Source of the DNA: an uncultured bacterium | GTDB taxonomy: Bacteria; Verrucomicrobiota; Kiritimatiellia; CAIKKV01; CAITUY01 | Direction: 5' to 3' | DNA: 64,000 bases | Assembly (NCBI GenBank): GCA_903895695.1 | Contig: CAITUY010000223.1 | Span: 21,091 to 85,090 of the forward strand | Shown here: positions 40,965-49,632 of the stretch, one piece after another | Numbering within the stretch: position 1 is the stretch's first letter | How the letters are laid out: every line of letters starts with the position of its first letter | Translations under genes and position numbers: made by a program | The notes under the pieces: generated by a model | What the model was told of the DNA's origin: nothing | The model's input: only the letters and a program-made list of their open reading frames with translations | Database searches by the model: none

Positions 40965-42874
40965 TACGGCTTCGCCCGAACCAGCGCCGCCACAGCTGGA
41001 ACCGGGCTCTTGGCGAGCAGGGCTTCCGCCTCGGCCGGCGCCGCGCGCCCGCCGAACACCGCGAAGGCGAGTGGCGTCACGCGCCGGTCCTTCTCCGCCG
41101 CCATGCGCGTTGCCAGCGCCGGCCGCACCTTGTCGGGCACCTGCGCCAGTTGCCGGTACATCTCGCGCTGCCAGACGAGTTCGCCGTCGACCAGCGCCTG
41201 CACCTTGGCGATCCGATCCTTGCCCTTGTTGCCTTCATTCCGTGCGCGGGCAATGATATAGATATTCTCCAGCAGCGCGTCCACCAGGGGACCGGCCGCC
41301 GATTCGTCGCCGCAGCGCAGGGCCGACACCAGGGCCTGCTGGTAAAGCCGGTTGTCGCTCGACAGCACGTCGGCATACTCCTTTGGCCGCGGCGCCCCCG
41401 CGCCCTGCAACCCGGCCACCGCTTTTCGCACGACGGTCAGCGCCGCGCCATCGCCCACCTGCCCCAGCCCGGCCAGCGCGCCACCCCGAATCGCCGTCAG
41501 CATGGCGTTGGCATCCCGCTCGAGCACGGGCTTCATGCCCCCGCCCCCGGGTCCGTCGAGCAGGGCGCTCCCCCCCGCGTCTTCCTTCACCGCCGCGGCC
41601 TTCGGCTTCCCGGTTTCATAGAAGCGCCCGAGGACCGCAGCCGCATCGGCAGCGCGCGCGCCGCCGAGCAGCGCGAGCCCCAGCGCCGTCCTGTACGGCT
41701 GCCCTGACCCGATCATCTCCCGCGCCGGCTTCTCGCCTTCCGGGCCCACGAACGTCAGCATTGCCGGCTGTAGGGCCTCGACGACTGGCGCCGAGATATC
41801 CGCCGGCATCCCGGCCACGGTCCGCAACAGGAAGCCCGCTTGCGCGGTCCCGCGGCACCGCCGGGCCTCGCCCAGCAACAGCCCCTCAAGCTCGGCGCTC
41901 ATCTTCGCGTCTTCGCCCAAGCTGGCTGTTTCCATTTTGGCCAACGCCGCTGCCACGCCCTTGCGCGTGCCCTCGGAGACCGCCGGCGGCCCGGCGGCCA
42001 GGTGCGCCTCGGCCAGCCACTGCAAGGCCGCGGCCTCGATGGCGGGCCACCCGTCCCACGCCCAAAACGCCGCCTGACCTTCCGCCGGGTCGCCCATAAC
42101 CGTGCCCGCGAACACAACCACGCGACCCTTGCCGGACTCGCCGGCCACCAGCACGGGCGCATCGCCGGCAGCCAGCAGCACCCGGGCCCCGCTCTTCGGC
42201 GTCACGTCGTGATACCAGTACAGCACGGGCTTCCGGTCCCACGCCAGGCCGGCGAATCCGCTCCCGATGCGGTCAGCGCCCGGCTTGAGCTCGCGCCCAA
42301 ACGCGGCCGTCAGGTCGGAACCCCACTGCTTCAAACCCGGGAACTCCACAGGTGCCACCGCGGCCAGCGCTGACTCCTTGTATGCCTTCCCGAACGCGAA
42401 CCGCCCCCCGAGCAGGAACAGCGACCCTCCGTTGCGAACATAGTCAACCAGATCGTCGGCGCCCTTGCCGAAGGCCTTGGCGTTGACGTTGGCCACCACC
42501 ACGACATCATACCCCGCGAGCCCCGCGGCGTCGGGAAAGTCCATCAGGCCGCCCCCGCCCTGATCGCCCGGGCTCGGCCAGCCGCAGCCTGTGCCATCCC
42601 ACACCCACGCGTCATCAATCAGGGCCGTCCCGGCCCGGGCCAGCCCCTCGTCAATCCGGTATTGCTCGTTCCACAACCCGCGCACCACGAGCACCCGCAG
42701 CGGCGCCCGCGCCGCGGCCGCGCCGGCCCGCGCGACGCCCTCTTCCGGCGCGGCATTCGCCCAGCCGTTCGTCAGCCCCAACGCCAGGGCGCACGCCACG
42801 CCGCGCACGAACCGGTTCGCAGAGCATCGTACCCAGACACTGAATTTCTTCCTGTTCGAAGTGTGGCTGTTCAC
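40964..42874 (-). CDS. Secreted amidotransferase-like plus helical-repeat protein
   Basis: 636 residues with an N-terminal signal region (hydrophobic stretch ~24-41, GVACALALGLTNGWANA). Residues ~57-290 form a DUF1355/class-I glutamine-amidotransferase-like domain (LVVRGLWNEQYRIDEGL, YDVVVVANVNAKAFGKGADD, DYVRNGGSLFLLGGRFAFGK, GKGRVVVFAGTVMGDPAEGQ). The rest (295-636) is helical with repeated A..L..E..LL patterns, like HEAT or TPR-type repeats. The amidotransferase nucleophile Cys is not seen, so it is probably not an active amidase. Homologous to the C-terminal two thirds of the 1498-residue fusion at 33627. Starts 4 bases inside the upstream barrel gene. Likely secreted with it as an interacting pair. 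Confidence 0.65.
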   Translation of the reverse strand: MNSHTSNRKKFSVWVRCSANRFVRGVACALALGLTNGWANAAPEEGVARAGAAAARAPLRVLVVRGLWNEQYRIDEGLARAGTALIDDAWVWDGTGCGWPSPGDQGGGGLMDFPDAAGLAGYDVVVVANVNAKAFGKGADDLVDYVRNGGSLFLLGGRFAFGKAYKESALAAVAPVEFPGLKQWGSDLTAAFGRELKPGADRIGSGFAGLAWDRKPVLYWYHDVTPKSGARVLLAAGDAPVLVAGESGKGRVVVFAGTVMGDPAEGQAAFWAWDGWPAIEAAALQWLAEAHLAAGPPAVSEGTRKGVAAALAKMETASLGEDAKMSAELEGLLLGEARRCRGTAQAGFLLRTVAGMPADISAPVVEALQPAMLTFVGPEGEKPAREMIGSGQPYRTALGLALLGGARAADAAAVLGRFYETGKPKAAAVKEDAGGSALLDGPGGGGMKPVLERDANAMLTAIRGGALAGLGQVGDGAALTVVRKAVAGLQGAGAPRPKEYADVLSSDNRLYQQALVSALRCGDESAAGPLVDALLENIYIIARARNEGNKGKDRIAKVQALVDGELVWQREMYRQLAQVPDKVRPALATRMAAEKDRRVTPLAFAVFGGRAAPAEAEALLAKSPVPAVAALVRAKP

Positions 42875-45798
42875 GGTTCATTCCCTCCTGCCGACACGGT
42901 GACGCCTTGCGCGACCGGGTCTCCGGCTTCGTCCGCCACACGCAGCGCCAGCATCCAGTAGAGCCACTTTTCGCACACCTTGGCCAGCACCGTATTGCGT
43001 CCCTTCTTCAACGCAACAGTCGCACGCCCTTCGTCGACATCCTGGAACTCACCGCAGCCGCCCTTGAACTCGACCGGCGCCCCGTTCACCCACAAGGCCA
43101 GCGTGTCGTCGGCTTTTCCCATCAGGAGTGCCATGCGATCGGCGTCGGACACGATCTCCGTGTAGGCATACGCGCAGCCCGGCGCACCGTCATGGCAATC
43201 CATCGCGTCGCGGAAGTCGAGCGGCAGGCGCCCAAGCGCCGGGGCCCCCTTCGCCTGGGTCCGCACCCACTTCACGGTTTTCCCGCCCATGCCCGGGTAC
43301 GTCGCCTTGAGATCCACCTTCTCCTCGGGCGGAAAGGCCTTCTTGACCGAGCCCATCTCGAGATCGTTGGTGAACGGGCCAACCACCCACCAGTCCTGGA
43401 TGCAGGTGTCGGACCTCTCCTTAAAATTCACCGGCGTTGCCAGTCCCTGCGCCGAATCAAAGTCCACCACGACCGCTGCCCAGATCCGCACCTCCGGCAC
43501 GTTGAACGCCAGGTCGGTCCCCTGCAGCGCGTATTTCACGGGCGCATGGCCGGCATCCGGCACGGCTCCCAGCGCCCAGACCCCGCCCACCGTGGCCCCG
43601 GCGGGAAGATGCACAGTCACGGGCATTTCGCGGATTGGCCGCGGCGCCTTCATCGCCTTATCCGCGAACGGGTCCTTTTCCACGGGCATATTTACAAAGT
43701 GCAGGACCAGCCGGTGTTTCGTCCCGCCGAGATCGAGCGAGCGCGCCATCTCCTGCCAGCAGAGAAACCGCTCGGGCTTCTCAAACGACACGACCTTGGC
43801 GGGTTCCTTGAGCGGCCGCATGCGGTTGTCGTAGATGAATTCGGAATAGCGCAGCGCGAACCGCAGGTACTGCCCCAGTTCGCTGTCCGGCGTGTTGTAG
43901 TAGAAGTGCCCGCCCGCCGCGATGATGAGACTCGCCTCGTAATCAACCCCGAGCGGTGTCATCCTTTCGGTGTCCGTGCTGGCGTGGAACAGCATGCCGG
44001 GGCCCTGCCCGCCGTAGGCCCAGATCACTTCGCGCCAGTTCAGCATGTCCTTCGCGAACGCCGTCAGGTCATGACTGCCCTCGATCCGGATGCCCTCGGC
44101 CATGATCATCTGCCCGCCCCCGATCATGTCGTCCAGCGCGCCGGCTTTGTAATCATTCCACGCGAACGAATTGTAGCCGAAGCAGAACCCCGGGCACTCC
44201 CGCCCCACCCGCGCCCGGATCTCCCGGATCGCACGCACGCTCCACTGCCGGCTGTAGTACGAATCGTAGCGGATTCCGTCCCACCCGAACATGCGCTGGC
44301 TCCCGATGATCTGGTCGGCGTGCAGGCGGAATACTTCCACGGGAGGCACCATGGCGATCTGGTTATAACACCATGTGGTAATGCCCGGCGCCCGGACCTT
44401 GTGGTCCGCCATGTCCATCTGCGCCGGCCCCATCAGTTCCCAGTCGTACAGCACCGACGTGTTGTAGTTGGCGTTGCCGAACCAGTCGGGATGTTTGCGC
44501 ATGACCTCCATGGCCGGCGGGCCGCTGCCGCCCCACAGGTTGGAATAGAACGTCCCGCCCAAGCCCTCGTCATGGCACGCCTTCAGGAGGTTCTTCGTGC
44601 CTGTGATGGTGCCCGGGTAACCGGTCTGCCCGCTGAAGAACAGCTCGGTTTCGGGCATAAAATCGAACATATCGCAGGGACCCCAGAAGAAGGCTTCGAA
44701 CCCCGTGAACCCCTTGTCGCGAAGCCCGCGCGCCGCCTCGCGGGCGCGTTGCGGGTCGTCGAAGGCCGCCATGGTCGCCGGGTGTGCCGCCACGATCGCC
44801 GTATCCCAGAAGTTGCTGGTCACCGCGAACACGGCCCGACCGGTTTCGGGCGGCTGTCCCTCGACGGCGGCCTGAACCTGCGCCTCCGCCCCCCAATGCA
44901 GATGCGCCGTCTCGATGGCCGCCTCAATCCGCTGGGTTGTTGTCTGGCCGGGTTCCAGCGAAACGCTGCCCCCGGGGAGCGTTGTGGCCGGCCCCAGCCC
45001 GGCCGACCACGCCAGCGAGTACGCGGCCTTGACCGCGTTCGCGCCCGCGTTGCTGAATGACGCCAGCACCACGACCGGCTGCCCGGGCTTGTACACCAGC
45101 TTGTCGGTCCGCACGGCCACGGCCACCGGTGAGAGCCGCTCGATGTGAACGCCAGCCCCGAGGAGGTGGAATTTCTTCGACGCGGCTTCAGCCTTTGAAA
45201 CCAGCGTCCCTTCGCGATCGAGGGAAAACCCGTCCGTCTCGCCCTTGCCCGTGCCCAGCCCCGCCTCGCCCGGTTCCACCCCGACCTGCGAGTTGCGGAT
45301 TTCAATGGCCCGCTTGCCGAGAAAGCCCTTCGTCTTGAACGGATCCTCGGCCCGCCAGCCCACCTGCACCGCCACTTTGCGGGCCTTGGGCAGCGTGAAA
45401 TCCACGGCCAGGTCGGCATATTCGTCGTTCTGCGCAAAATTCACCGCCGAGAAATCGTGACCCGTGTCATCCGCCTGCAGGTGTACCTGGACCAGTCCCA
45501 CGGCCAGCGTGCCCAACGGCGCGGCCGCCACGTCGGCATGCAGCCGGTAACGCCCGGCCGGCAACGACTCGGCAGAAGCCCCCTTGAAGAGGAACCCCTG
45601 CTCCCCCGCGGTCAGGTCGCTCGTCAGGCACCGATCCGACGCCTTCGCCTTCTCCCTGAAAGCCAATGACTCAGCCGGACCGCCGAGCACCGGCACAACC
45701 GACACGGCCGTCGCGGCCCGGCCCTGGCCGCACAGCACCGCAAAAGCCGCCAGGGCTCCCGCGGTAATGTGCCCGTTTCTCACGCTGACAAACTTCAT
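42871..45798 (-). CDS. Secreted barrel protein, possible glycoside hydrolase, split counterpart of the fusion
   Basis: 975 residues from ATG 45798, with GGGAGGG 6-12 bases upstream; earlier frame dropped. Signal region MKFVSVRNGHITAGALAAFA. Domains: beta-rich front (to ~340) with GKRAIEIRNSQVGVEPGEAG; TIM barrel (~345-690) beginning NFWDTAIVAAHPATM, FEAFFWGPCDMFDFMPETEL, RMFGWDGIRYDSYYSRQW and ALDDMIGGGQMIMAEG. After that a beta domain (SDTCIQDWWVVGPFTNDLE, DDTLALWVNGAPVEFKGG), which has the look of a PA14-like or bacterial alpha-mannosidase-like carbohydrate-binding sheet. Barrel segments pair clearly with the 1498-residue fusion. Catalytic Asp/Glu not assigned. Its stop is inside the following gene (ATGA) and its start overlaps the previous stop. 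Confidence 0.7.
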   Translation of the reverse strand: MKFVSVRNGHITAGALAAFAVLCGQGRAATAVSVVPVLGGPAESLAFREKAKASDRCLTSDLTAGEQGFLFKGASAESLPAGRYRLHADVAAAPLGTLAVGLVQVHLQADDTGHDFSAVNFAQNDEYADLAVDFTLPKARKVAVQVGWRAEDPFKTKGFLGKRAIEIRNSQVGVEPGEAGLGTGKGETDGFSLDREGTLVSKAEAASKKFHLLGAGVHIERLSPVAVAVRTDKLVYKPGQPVVVLASFSNAGANAVKAAYSLAWSAGLGPATTLPGGSVSLEPGQTTTQRIEAAIETAHLHWGAEAQVQAAVEGQPPETGRAVFAVTSNFWDTAIVAAHPATMAAFDDPQRAREAARGLRDKGFTGFEAFFWGPCDMFDFMPETELFFSGQTGYPGTITGTKNLLKACHDEGLGGTFYSNLWGGSGPPAMEVMRKHPDWFGNANYNTSVLYDWELMGPAQMDMADHKVRAPGITTWCYNQIAMVPPVEVFRLHADQIIGSQRMFGWDGIRYDSYYSRQWSVRAIREIRARVGRECPGFCFGYNSFAWNDYKAGALDDMIGGGQMIMAEGIRIEGSHDLTAFAKDMLNWREVIWAYGGQGPGMLFHASTDTERMTPLGVDYEASLIIAAGGHFYYNTPDSELGQYLRFALRYSEFIYDNRMRPLKEPAKVVSFEKPERFLCWQEMARSLDLGGTKHRLVLHFVNMPVEKDPFADKAMKAPRPIREMPVTVHLPAGATVGGVWALGAVPDAGHAPVKYALQGTDLAFNVPEVRIWAAVVVDFDSAQGLATPVNFKERSDTCIQDWWVVGPFTNDLEMGSVKKAFPPEEKVDLKATYPGMGGKTVKWVRTQAKGAPALGRLPLDFRDAMDCHDGAPGCAYAYTEIVSDADRMALLMGKADDTLALWVNGAPVEFKGGCGEFQDVDEGRATVALKKGRNTVLAKVCEKWLYWMLALRVADEAGDPVAQGVTVSAGGNEP

Positions 45799-47801
45799 GG
45801 ACAACCCTCCCGAGCGGGACACACCAGCAACGCGCTCCACGGCGGCATCGTGGGCAATCGCAACGTCCAGTAGAGTCCGTCCGCGCCTTCGGCCCGCAGC
45901 CGGCTTTCGCCTCCGTGCACCCCGCACGCCTGGTACGGCGCGGTCAGGTCCCGCGCCTTGAGTAAAACGCCATCAGCCGGGTCCAGGCTCGCGTTGATGA
46001 GCACGAACACCGGGCGACCGGCGGCATCGCGGCGGCACCAGAGGGCGATGCGGTGGTACGACTCGACCCAGGCCGGCAGCCGGTCACGGCTCAGCCAGCG
46101 GGTGACGGCGCGAAGCTGCGACGTCTTCGCCAGGCTCCCGAGCATCACCCACGGGTAATAGCCAAAGACGGCGACGCGGCCGCCCAGGCGGTTGTCGAAG
46201 ACGCCCGCGCAGCAGCCATAATCCGTCGGCGTGAAATCGTGGCAGACCGCCAGCGGCCGCGCCGTGGGGGCCGTCGGCCGCAGCAGGTGCGTTGCACATG
46301 GCCAGAACGAAGGACGGCAATCCCGGTGCCATCCGGCAAAACGACCGTTGAGCGGGTCCGCGGTGAAGCGCTCGAGCGTGTCCGGGTGCCGGGTGCCGGC
46401 AACGTCCCACCCGGTCAGGTCGGACAGCCCCAGTTCCGCGAACCGCTGCAGGGCCGGCCCGTCCAGCAGCAGGCCGCCTGCCAGCAATTCGCGCAGTTGT
46501 TCAACCGACCACTCCAGCACACTGTCGCCCGTGAGGACCGCGGCCGCGGCGCCGCCGCGGGTGTAGGCTGGCGGCAGCCCCAGGGTGAACAGCTCGTTCA
46601 GGGCGTGAAAATCGCCGCCCCACGCGCCCGGCCCGGGCCAGTCGCCGCCGGGCCCGATGGCCGCGATATGATCGGGACCAAACGCCGTCCAGAGCCCCTC
46701 GGCCGCGCTCCGGCCCGCAGTCGCCACCACAGCATCGAGGAACGGGCGCGCATCTTTCACCGCCTCGAAATACGGACGATATTCGTCCAACGGATCGCCT
46801 GTGAGGTCCAGGGTGTTGAGCGCCACCCCGGTGCAGCCGGCACCCAGGGCCGCGGTGATCTCGGCCAGGTAGGCGGCCCGGCTCTTGTTCAGCACGATGT
46901 AGGGAAAATTCTCGTGCTCGTATTGGATATCTGTGACCGCGGCCGGCACAAACGCGTTCTGACGCCCGACGCCATGGGCTTTACCCAGCAGCCCAAGCGG
47001 GTTGTCGTCGGTGTAGAACCCGCCGCCCGGCCGGAACTTGACCGCAAGCCCCTGCGGCCCGGCCATGGCTGCGGCCCACCCGTCGAATCCGTAGCCGCTG
47101 ATGGCCTCACCGGTCATCAAACCCAGGCCGATGCCGGGCGCGGCGCTGTCCACCGCCTCCCGCGCGAGCCGCAGAATGCGGGTCACATAGCGGCGCCCGT
47201 GCTCCACCCAGCAGCGCCGCAGGGCCGCGTTTTTCGCTTGTGACGGATCCTTGAAGGCCGCCAGAAGCATCTCCCGCGTCCAGACCACGCCCGTGGCGGC
47301 GCCGAATTCCGCCAGGCAGAACGGGCAGAAACAGCCGCAGGAAATCGCCTTGGGATGATGCTCCAGGCGAACGTCATCGTCGATCCAGACGAATTCCGGC
47401 CCGGCCGCGGCCAGCGCGGCATAGCACTCGCGGATGTATGCCTGGACCGCGGGATCGGCGGCGCAGTAACAACTCAGCGACACGGCCCCGGACTTATCGA
47501 CCAGATGCTGCCACGGCTCGTTCAGCGAGTTCCCGGGATTCTCGTCGAGGTGCCCGAGGGTGGCCAGGTGGTTGATACCCGTGCGCAGCCCCAGCGCCTT
47601 GAACTCGGGCAGGATGTCACGCAGCAGCGCCGCGCGACGGCGCACCTCGGCCAGGGGCAGAGGCGGGTGGGTGACACTGGTGAAAAGCGCGACTTCCTCG
47701 ATGGTGCCCGGGAACTCGCGGAGCAGGGCGAGCTGTTCTCGGAGGCGCGACGCGTCCGACCACGTGGCATAATGAACTCGCAACGAAATGACGTTCTTCA
47801 T
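45795..47801 (-). CDS. TIM-barrel protein with Cys-rich loop, putative glycoside hydrolase
   Basis: 668 residues, ATG 47801 overlapping the GH127-like stop by four bases; no signal peptide. Starts MKNVISLRVHYATWSDASRL, then IEEVALFTSVTHPPLPLAEV and LGLRTGINHLATLGHLDENP, a TIM-barrel opening; VWIDDDVRLEHHPKAISCGC has three Cys (CGCFCPFC), unusual and suggesting a metal or disulfide, followed by a C-terminal Rossmann-like domain (VAVFGYYPWVMLGSLAKT, FVLINASLDPADGVLLKARD) reminiscent of GH42-type trimerisation domains. The VWIDDD with GLGLMTGEAISGYGF could supply carboxylates. Substrate unknown. Part of the operon 40964-50778. Confidence 0.6.
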   Translation of the reverse strand: MKNVISLRVHYATWSDASRLREQLALLREFPGTIEEVALFTSVTHPPLPLAEVRRRAALLRDILPEFKALGLRTGINHLATLGHLDENPGNSLNEPWQHLVDKSGAVSLSCYCAADPAVQAYIRECYAALAAAGPEFVWIDDDVRLEHHPKAISCGCFCPFCLAEFGAATGVVWTREMLLAAFKDPSQAKNAALRRCWVEHGRRYVTRILRLAREAVDSAAPGIGLGLMTGEAISGYGFDGWAAAMAGPQGLAVKFRPGGGFYTDDNPLGLLGKAHGVGRQNAFVPAAVTDIQYEHENFPYIVLNKSRAAYLAEITAALGAGCTGVALNTLDLTGDPLDEYRPYFEAVKDARPFLDAVVATAGRSAAEGLWTAFGPDHIAAIGPGGDWPGPGAWGGDFHALNELFTLGLPPAYTRGGAAAAVLTGDSVLEWSVEQLRELLAGGLLLDGPALQRFAELGLSDLTGWDVAGTRHPDTLERFTADPLNGRFAGWHRDCRPSFWPCATHLLRPTAPTARPLAVCHDFTPTDYGCCAGVFDNRLGGRVAVFGYYPWVMLGSLAKTSQLRAVTRWLSRDRLPAWVESYHRIALWCRRDAAGRPVFVLINASLDPADGVLLKARDLTAPYQACGVHGGESRLRAEGADGLYWTLRLPTMPPWSALLVCPAREGCP

Positions 47802-49621
47802 GTGGGTCCCGTCTTTGGGGTATCAAACATCGGGAGGTAGCGCCCCTTCGGGCTCACGCCCAGCACAGTGTTGCCGAGCCATTCGACGGTTACGGATTGA
47901 TCGCGCCCCGGCACACTCTGCGGCGTGAAGACCTGCCTGAACCGGGGCACAGCCCAGCTCAAGGTCAGGTGTGCGCCGGGCTGCACCCCCTGGCAGTAGG
48001 CATACGCATTCGCAGGGCCGCCCCAGGCGAGCGCCACCGGCTCGGCGCCGAGGCGCAGTTTCACGGTGTCGAGATCGGCCCAGGCGGGCGGCCGGAGGAA
48101 GTAGTCGCCGCCCTGCCTCGCCTCGACCTCCATCGCGCCATCCTCGGGCCGGAACGCCGTCACCCCGGCCGCCTCATGGTCGCGCGAGAGGGGCAGGTTG
48201 ACGAACACTCCTTCAGGACGCGCCACGACGATGCCTTGCCACGCCTCCCATAGCCCGCGCATGCCCTCCGGCGGACAGCACCCCATCATCTGGATTCCGT
48301 TCGCGTACAGTCCCGGGGCGCCCATGCTGGCGCTGGGATAGCCCACCCAGTCGTCGAACGCCGCCTGCGCCACAAAGCCGCCTTCCAGTTTCTGCAGTTC
48401 CACCAGCGCCGCTTCGATCTCAGCCGGCGTTTTGTCCCCGTGAACGCTTCGGAACAGCGCGACGAAAGCCGGCGTCAGAGCAAACTGGGCCCGGCGCAAC
48501 TCGTTGCGCACGGCGCGTTCGACGTGGTCCCAGAACTCGGGCCGGCCGCCGCGCGCCAGGCAGGCGGCGATGCTGACCATGTCGCCGACCACGCAAATCT
48601 CGGTGCGATATTCGCTTTGAGGGATGTACTCCGGATACCACCCATAGTCGGTGCCCTGGCTGAGGACAAATCGGTAGGCGCGTTCGGCCCAGTCCAAGTA
48701 GCGCGCCTCGCCTGTCACCGCGCCCAGATGCGCCACACCCCAGACTTCATGGGTGTGCAGGTGGACGTGTTTGCAGAACGCGCCGGTTTCCGGGTCGATC
48801 CGCAGTTCCTCCATGTCCGGTTGAATGCCATCGAGATGTCCGCCGGCCACCGCCCGCGCTGCCGCCAGCGCCTCTTCGTCGCCGCAGCACTCCCAGTAGC
48901 GCACCATCGGTTCGACGAAGAATGGATAGTTGCGGGAATGCTCCCCGCCCCAGCCGGCGTTTTTGCCCGCGTCGCGCATGTGAAGCCATTCGCCGTTGCG
49001 CCAGGGCGCGGGCCCGTAGGGTAGGTATGCGCGCTTCCCATCCCAGCAGAGCAGATGGGCCAGCGCCTGGAAGACCGCCCGCGCCTCACCGGCCACGCGC
49101 GCCTCACGGCTGCGACCAAACTCTTCGGCCAGGCTGATCAGCCATTTCCCGCTCGCCCACGTCGAGACCCATTCGTGCTTAAGCCCTTCGATCACACTCG
49201 GCGTCTGCAGCGTACCGGCCCAGGCGCCCGGGTTCATCCACAACAGACTGTCCGCGCGCTGGTAGGACCGGATCCGCCGGCGCACGCCGGCTTCGACCGC
49301 GTCAGCCTGCGCTTCGCCGGTCATCTCGCGCATGTGCGCATACTGCCAGTCCATCCGGCAGTCGGTATCGCCCAGCGCGATCGGGTCGAAGCCGTAGGGG
49401 TTTGGCGGCAGCAACGGGACGTGGGCGGGCATGCCCAGGGGCCCGAGCGAAAACTTGCACTCGTAGTTGCGCTGCGGGTCGGGGTTACCGCGCAGGTAGT
49501 TCAGCGCCGCTCCCGCCATGGCCGGGAGCGACAGGTCATCAGGACGTCGAGGCCCCCGTAGCGGGGCGGCCTCGACTATTGTGATATCGCCGCGGAATTG
49601 TCCGGATAGCGTGCGGTTCAT
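47798..49621 (-). CDS. GH127-like (DUF1680) beta-L-arabinofuranosidase-type enzyme
   Basis: 607 residues, cytoplasmic (no signal peptide). (alpha/alpha)6 barrel with HEWVSTWASGKWLISLAEEF and HTHEVWGVAHLGAVTGEARY. The zinc-thiolate active site of GH127 (E-x-C, with C-C) is recognisable: YRTEICVVGDM (Glu341, Cys343) and GCCPPEGMRGLWEAW (Cys448, Cys449); in the well studied HypBA1 enzyme the same pattern is E338-x-C340 and C417-C418, with the first Cys acting as nucleophile. WYPEY at ~328-332 may hold the acid/base Glu. The C-terminal beta domain (about 460-607) closes the protein. GH127 and related families remove beta-L-arabinofuranosyl or, in some members, other pectin sugars. Operon gene overlapping the next stop/start. 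Confidence 0.82.
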   Translation of the reverse strand: MNRTLSGQFRGDITIVEAAPLRGPRRPDDLSLPAMAGAALNYLRGNPDPQRNYECKFSLGPLGMPAHVPLLPPNPYGFDPIALGDTDCRMDWQYAHMREMTGEAQADAVEAGVRRRIRSYQRADSLLWMNPGAWAGTLQTPSVIEGLKHEWVSTWASGKWLISLAEEFGRSREARVAGEARAVFQALAHLLCWDGKRAYLPYGPAPWRNGEWLHMRDAGKNAGWGGEHSRNYPFFVEPMVRYWECCGDEEALAAARAVAGGHLDGIQPDMEELRIDPETGAFCKHVHLHTHEVWGVAHLGAVTGEARYLDWAERAYRFVLSQGTDYGWYPEYIPQSEYRTEICVVGDMVSIAACLARGGRPEFWDHVERAVRNELRRAQFALTPAFVALFRSVHGDKTPAEIEAALVELQKLEGGFVAQAAFDDWVGYPSASMGAPGLYANGIQMMGCCPPEGMRGLWEAWQGIVVARPEGVFVNLPLSRDHEAAGVTAFRPEDGAMEVEARQGGDYFLRPPAWADLDTVKLRLGAEPVALAWGGPANAYAYCQGVQPGAHLTLSWAVPRFRQVFTPQSVPGRDQSVTVEWLGNTVLGVSPKGRYLPMFDTPKTGPT

Positions 49622-49632
49622 AACGAGCCGGG

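Noticed and set aside
42907..45060. 717-codon plus-strand frame opposite the secreted barrel
   Set aside because: Antisense shadow of a coding frame with clear domain signatures.
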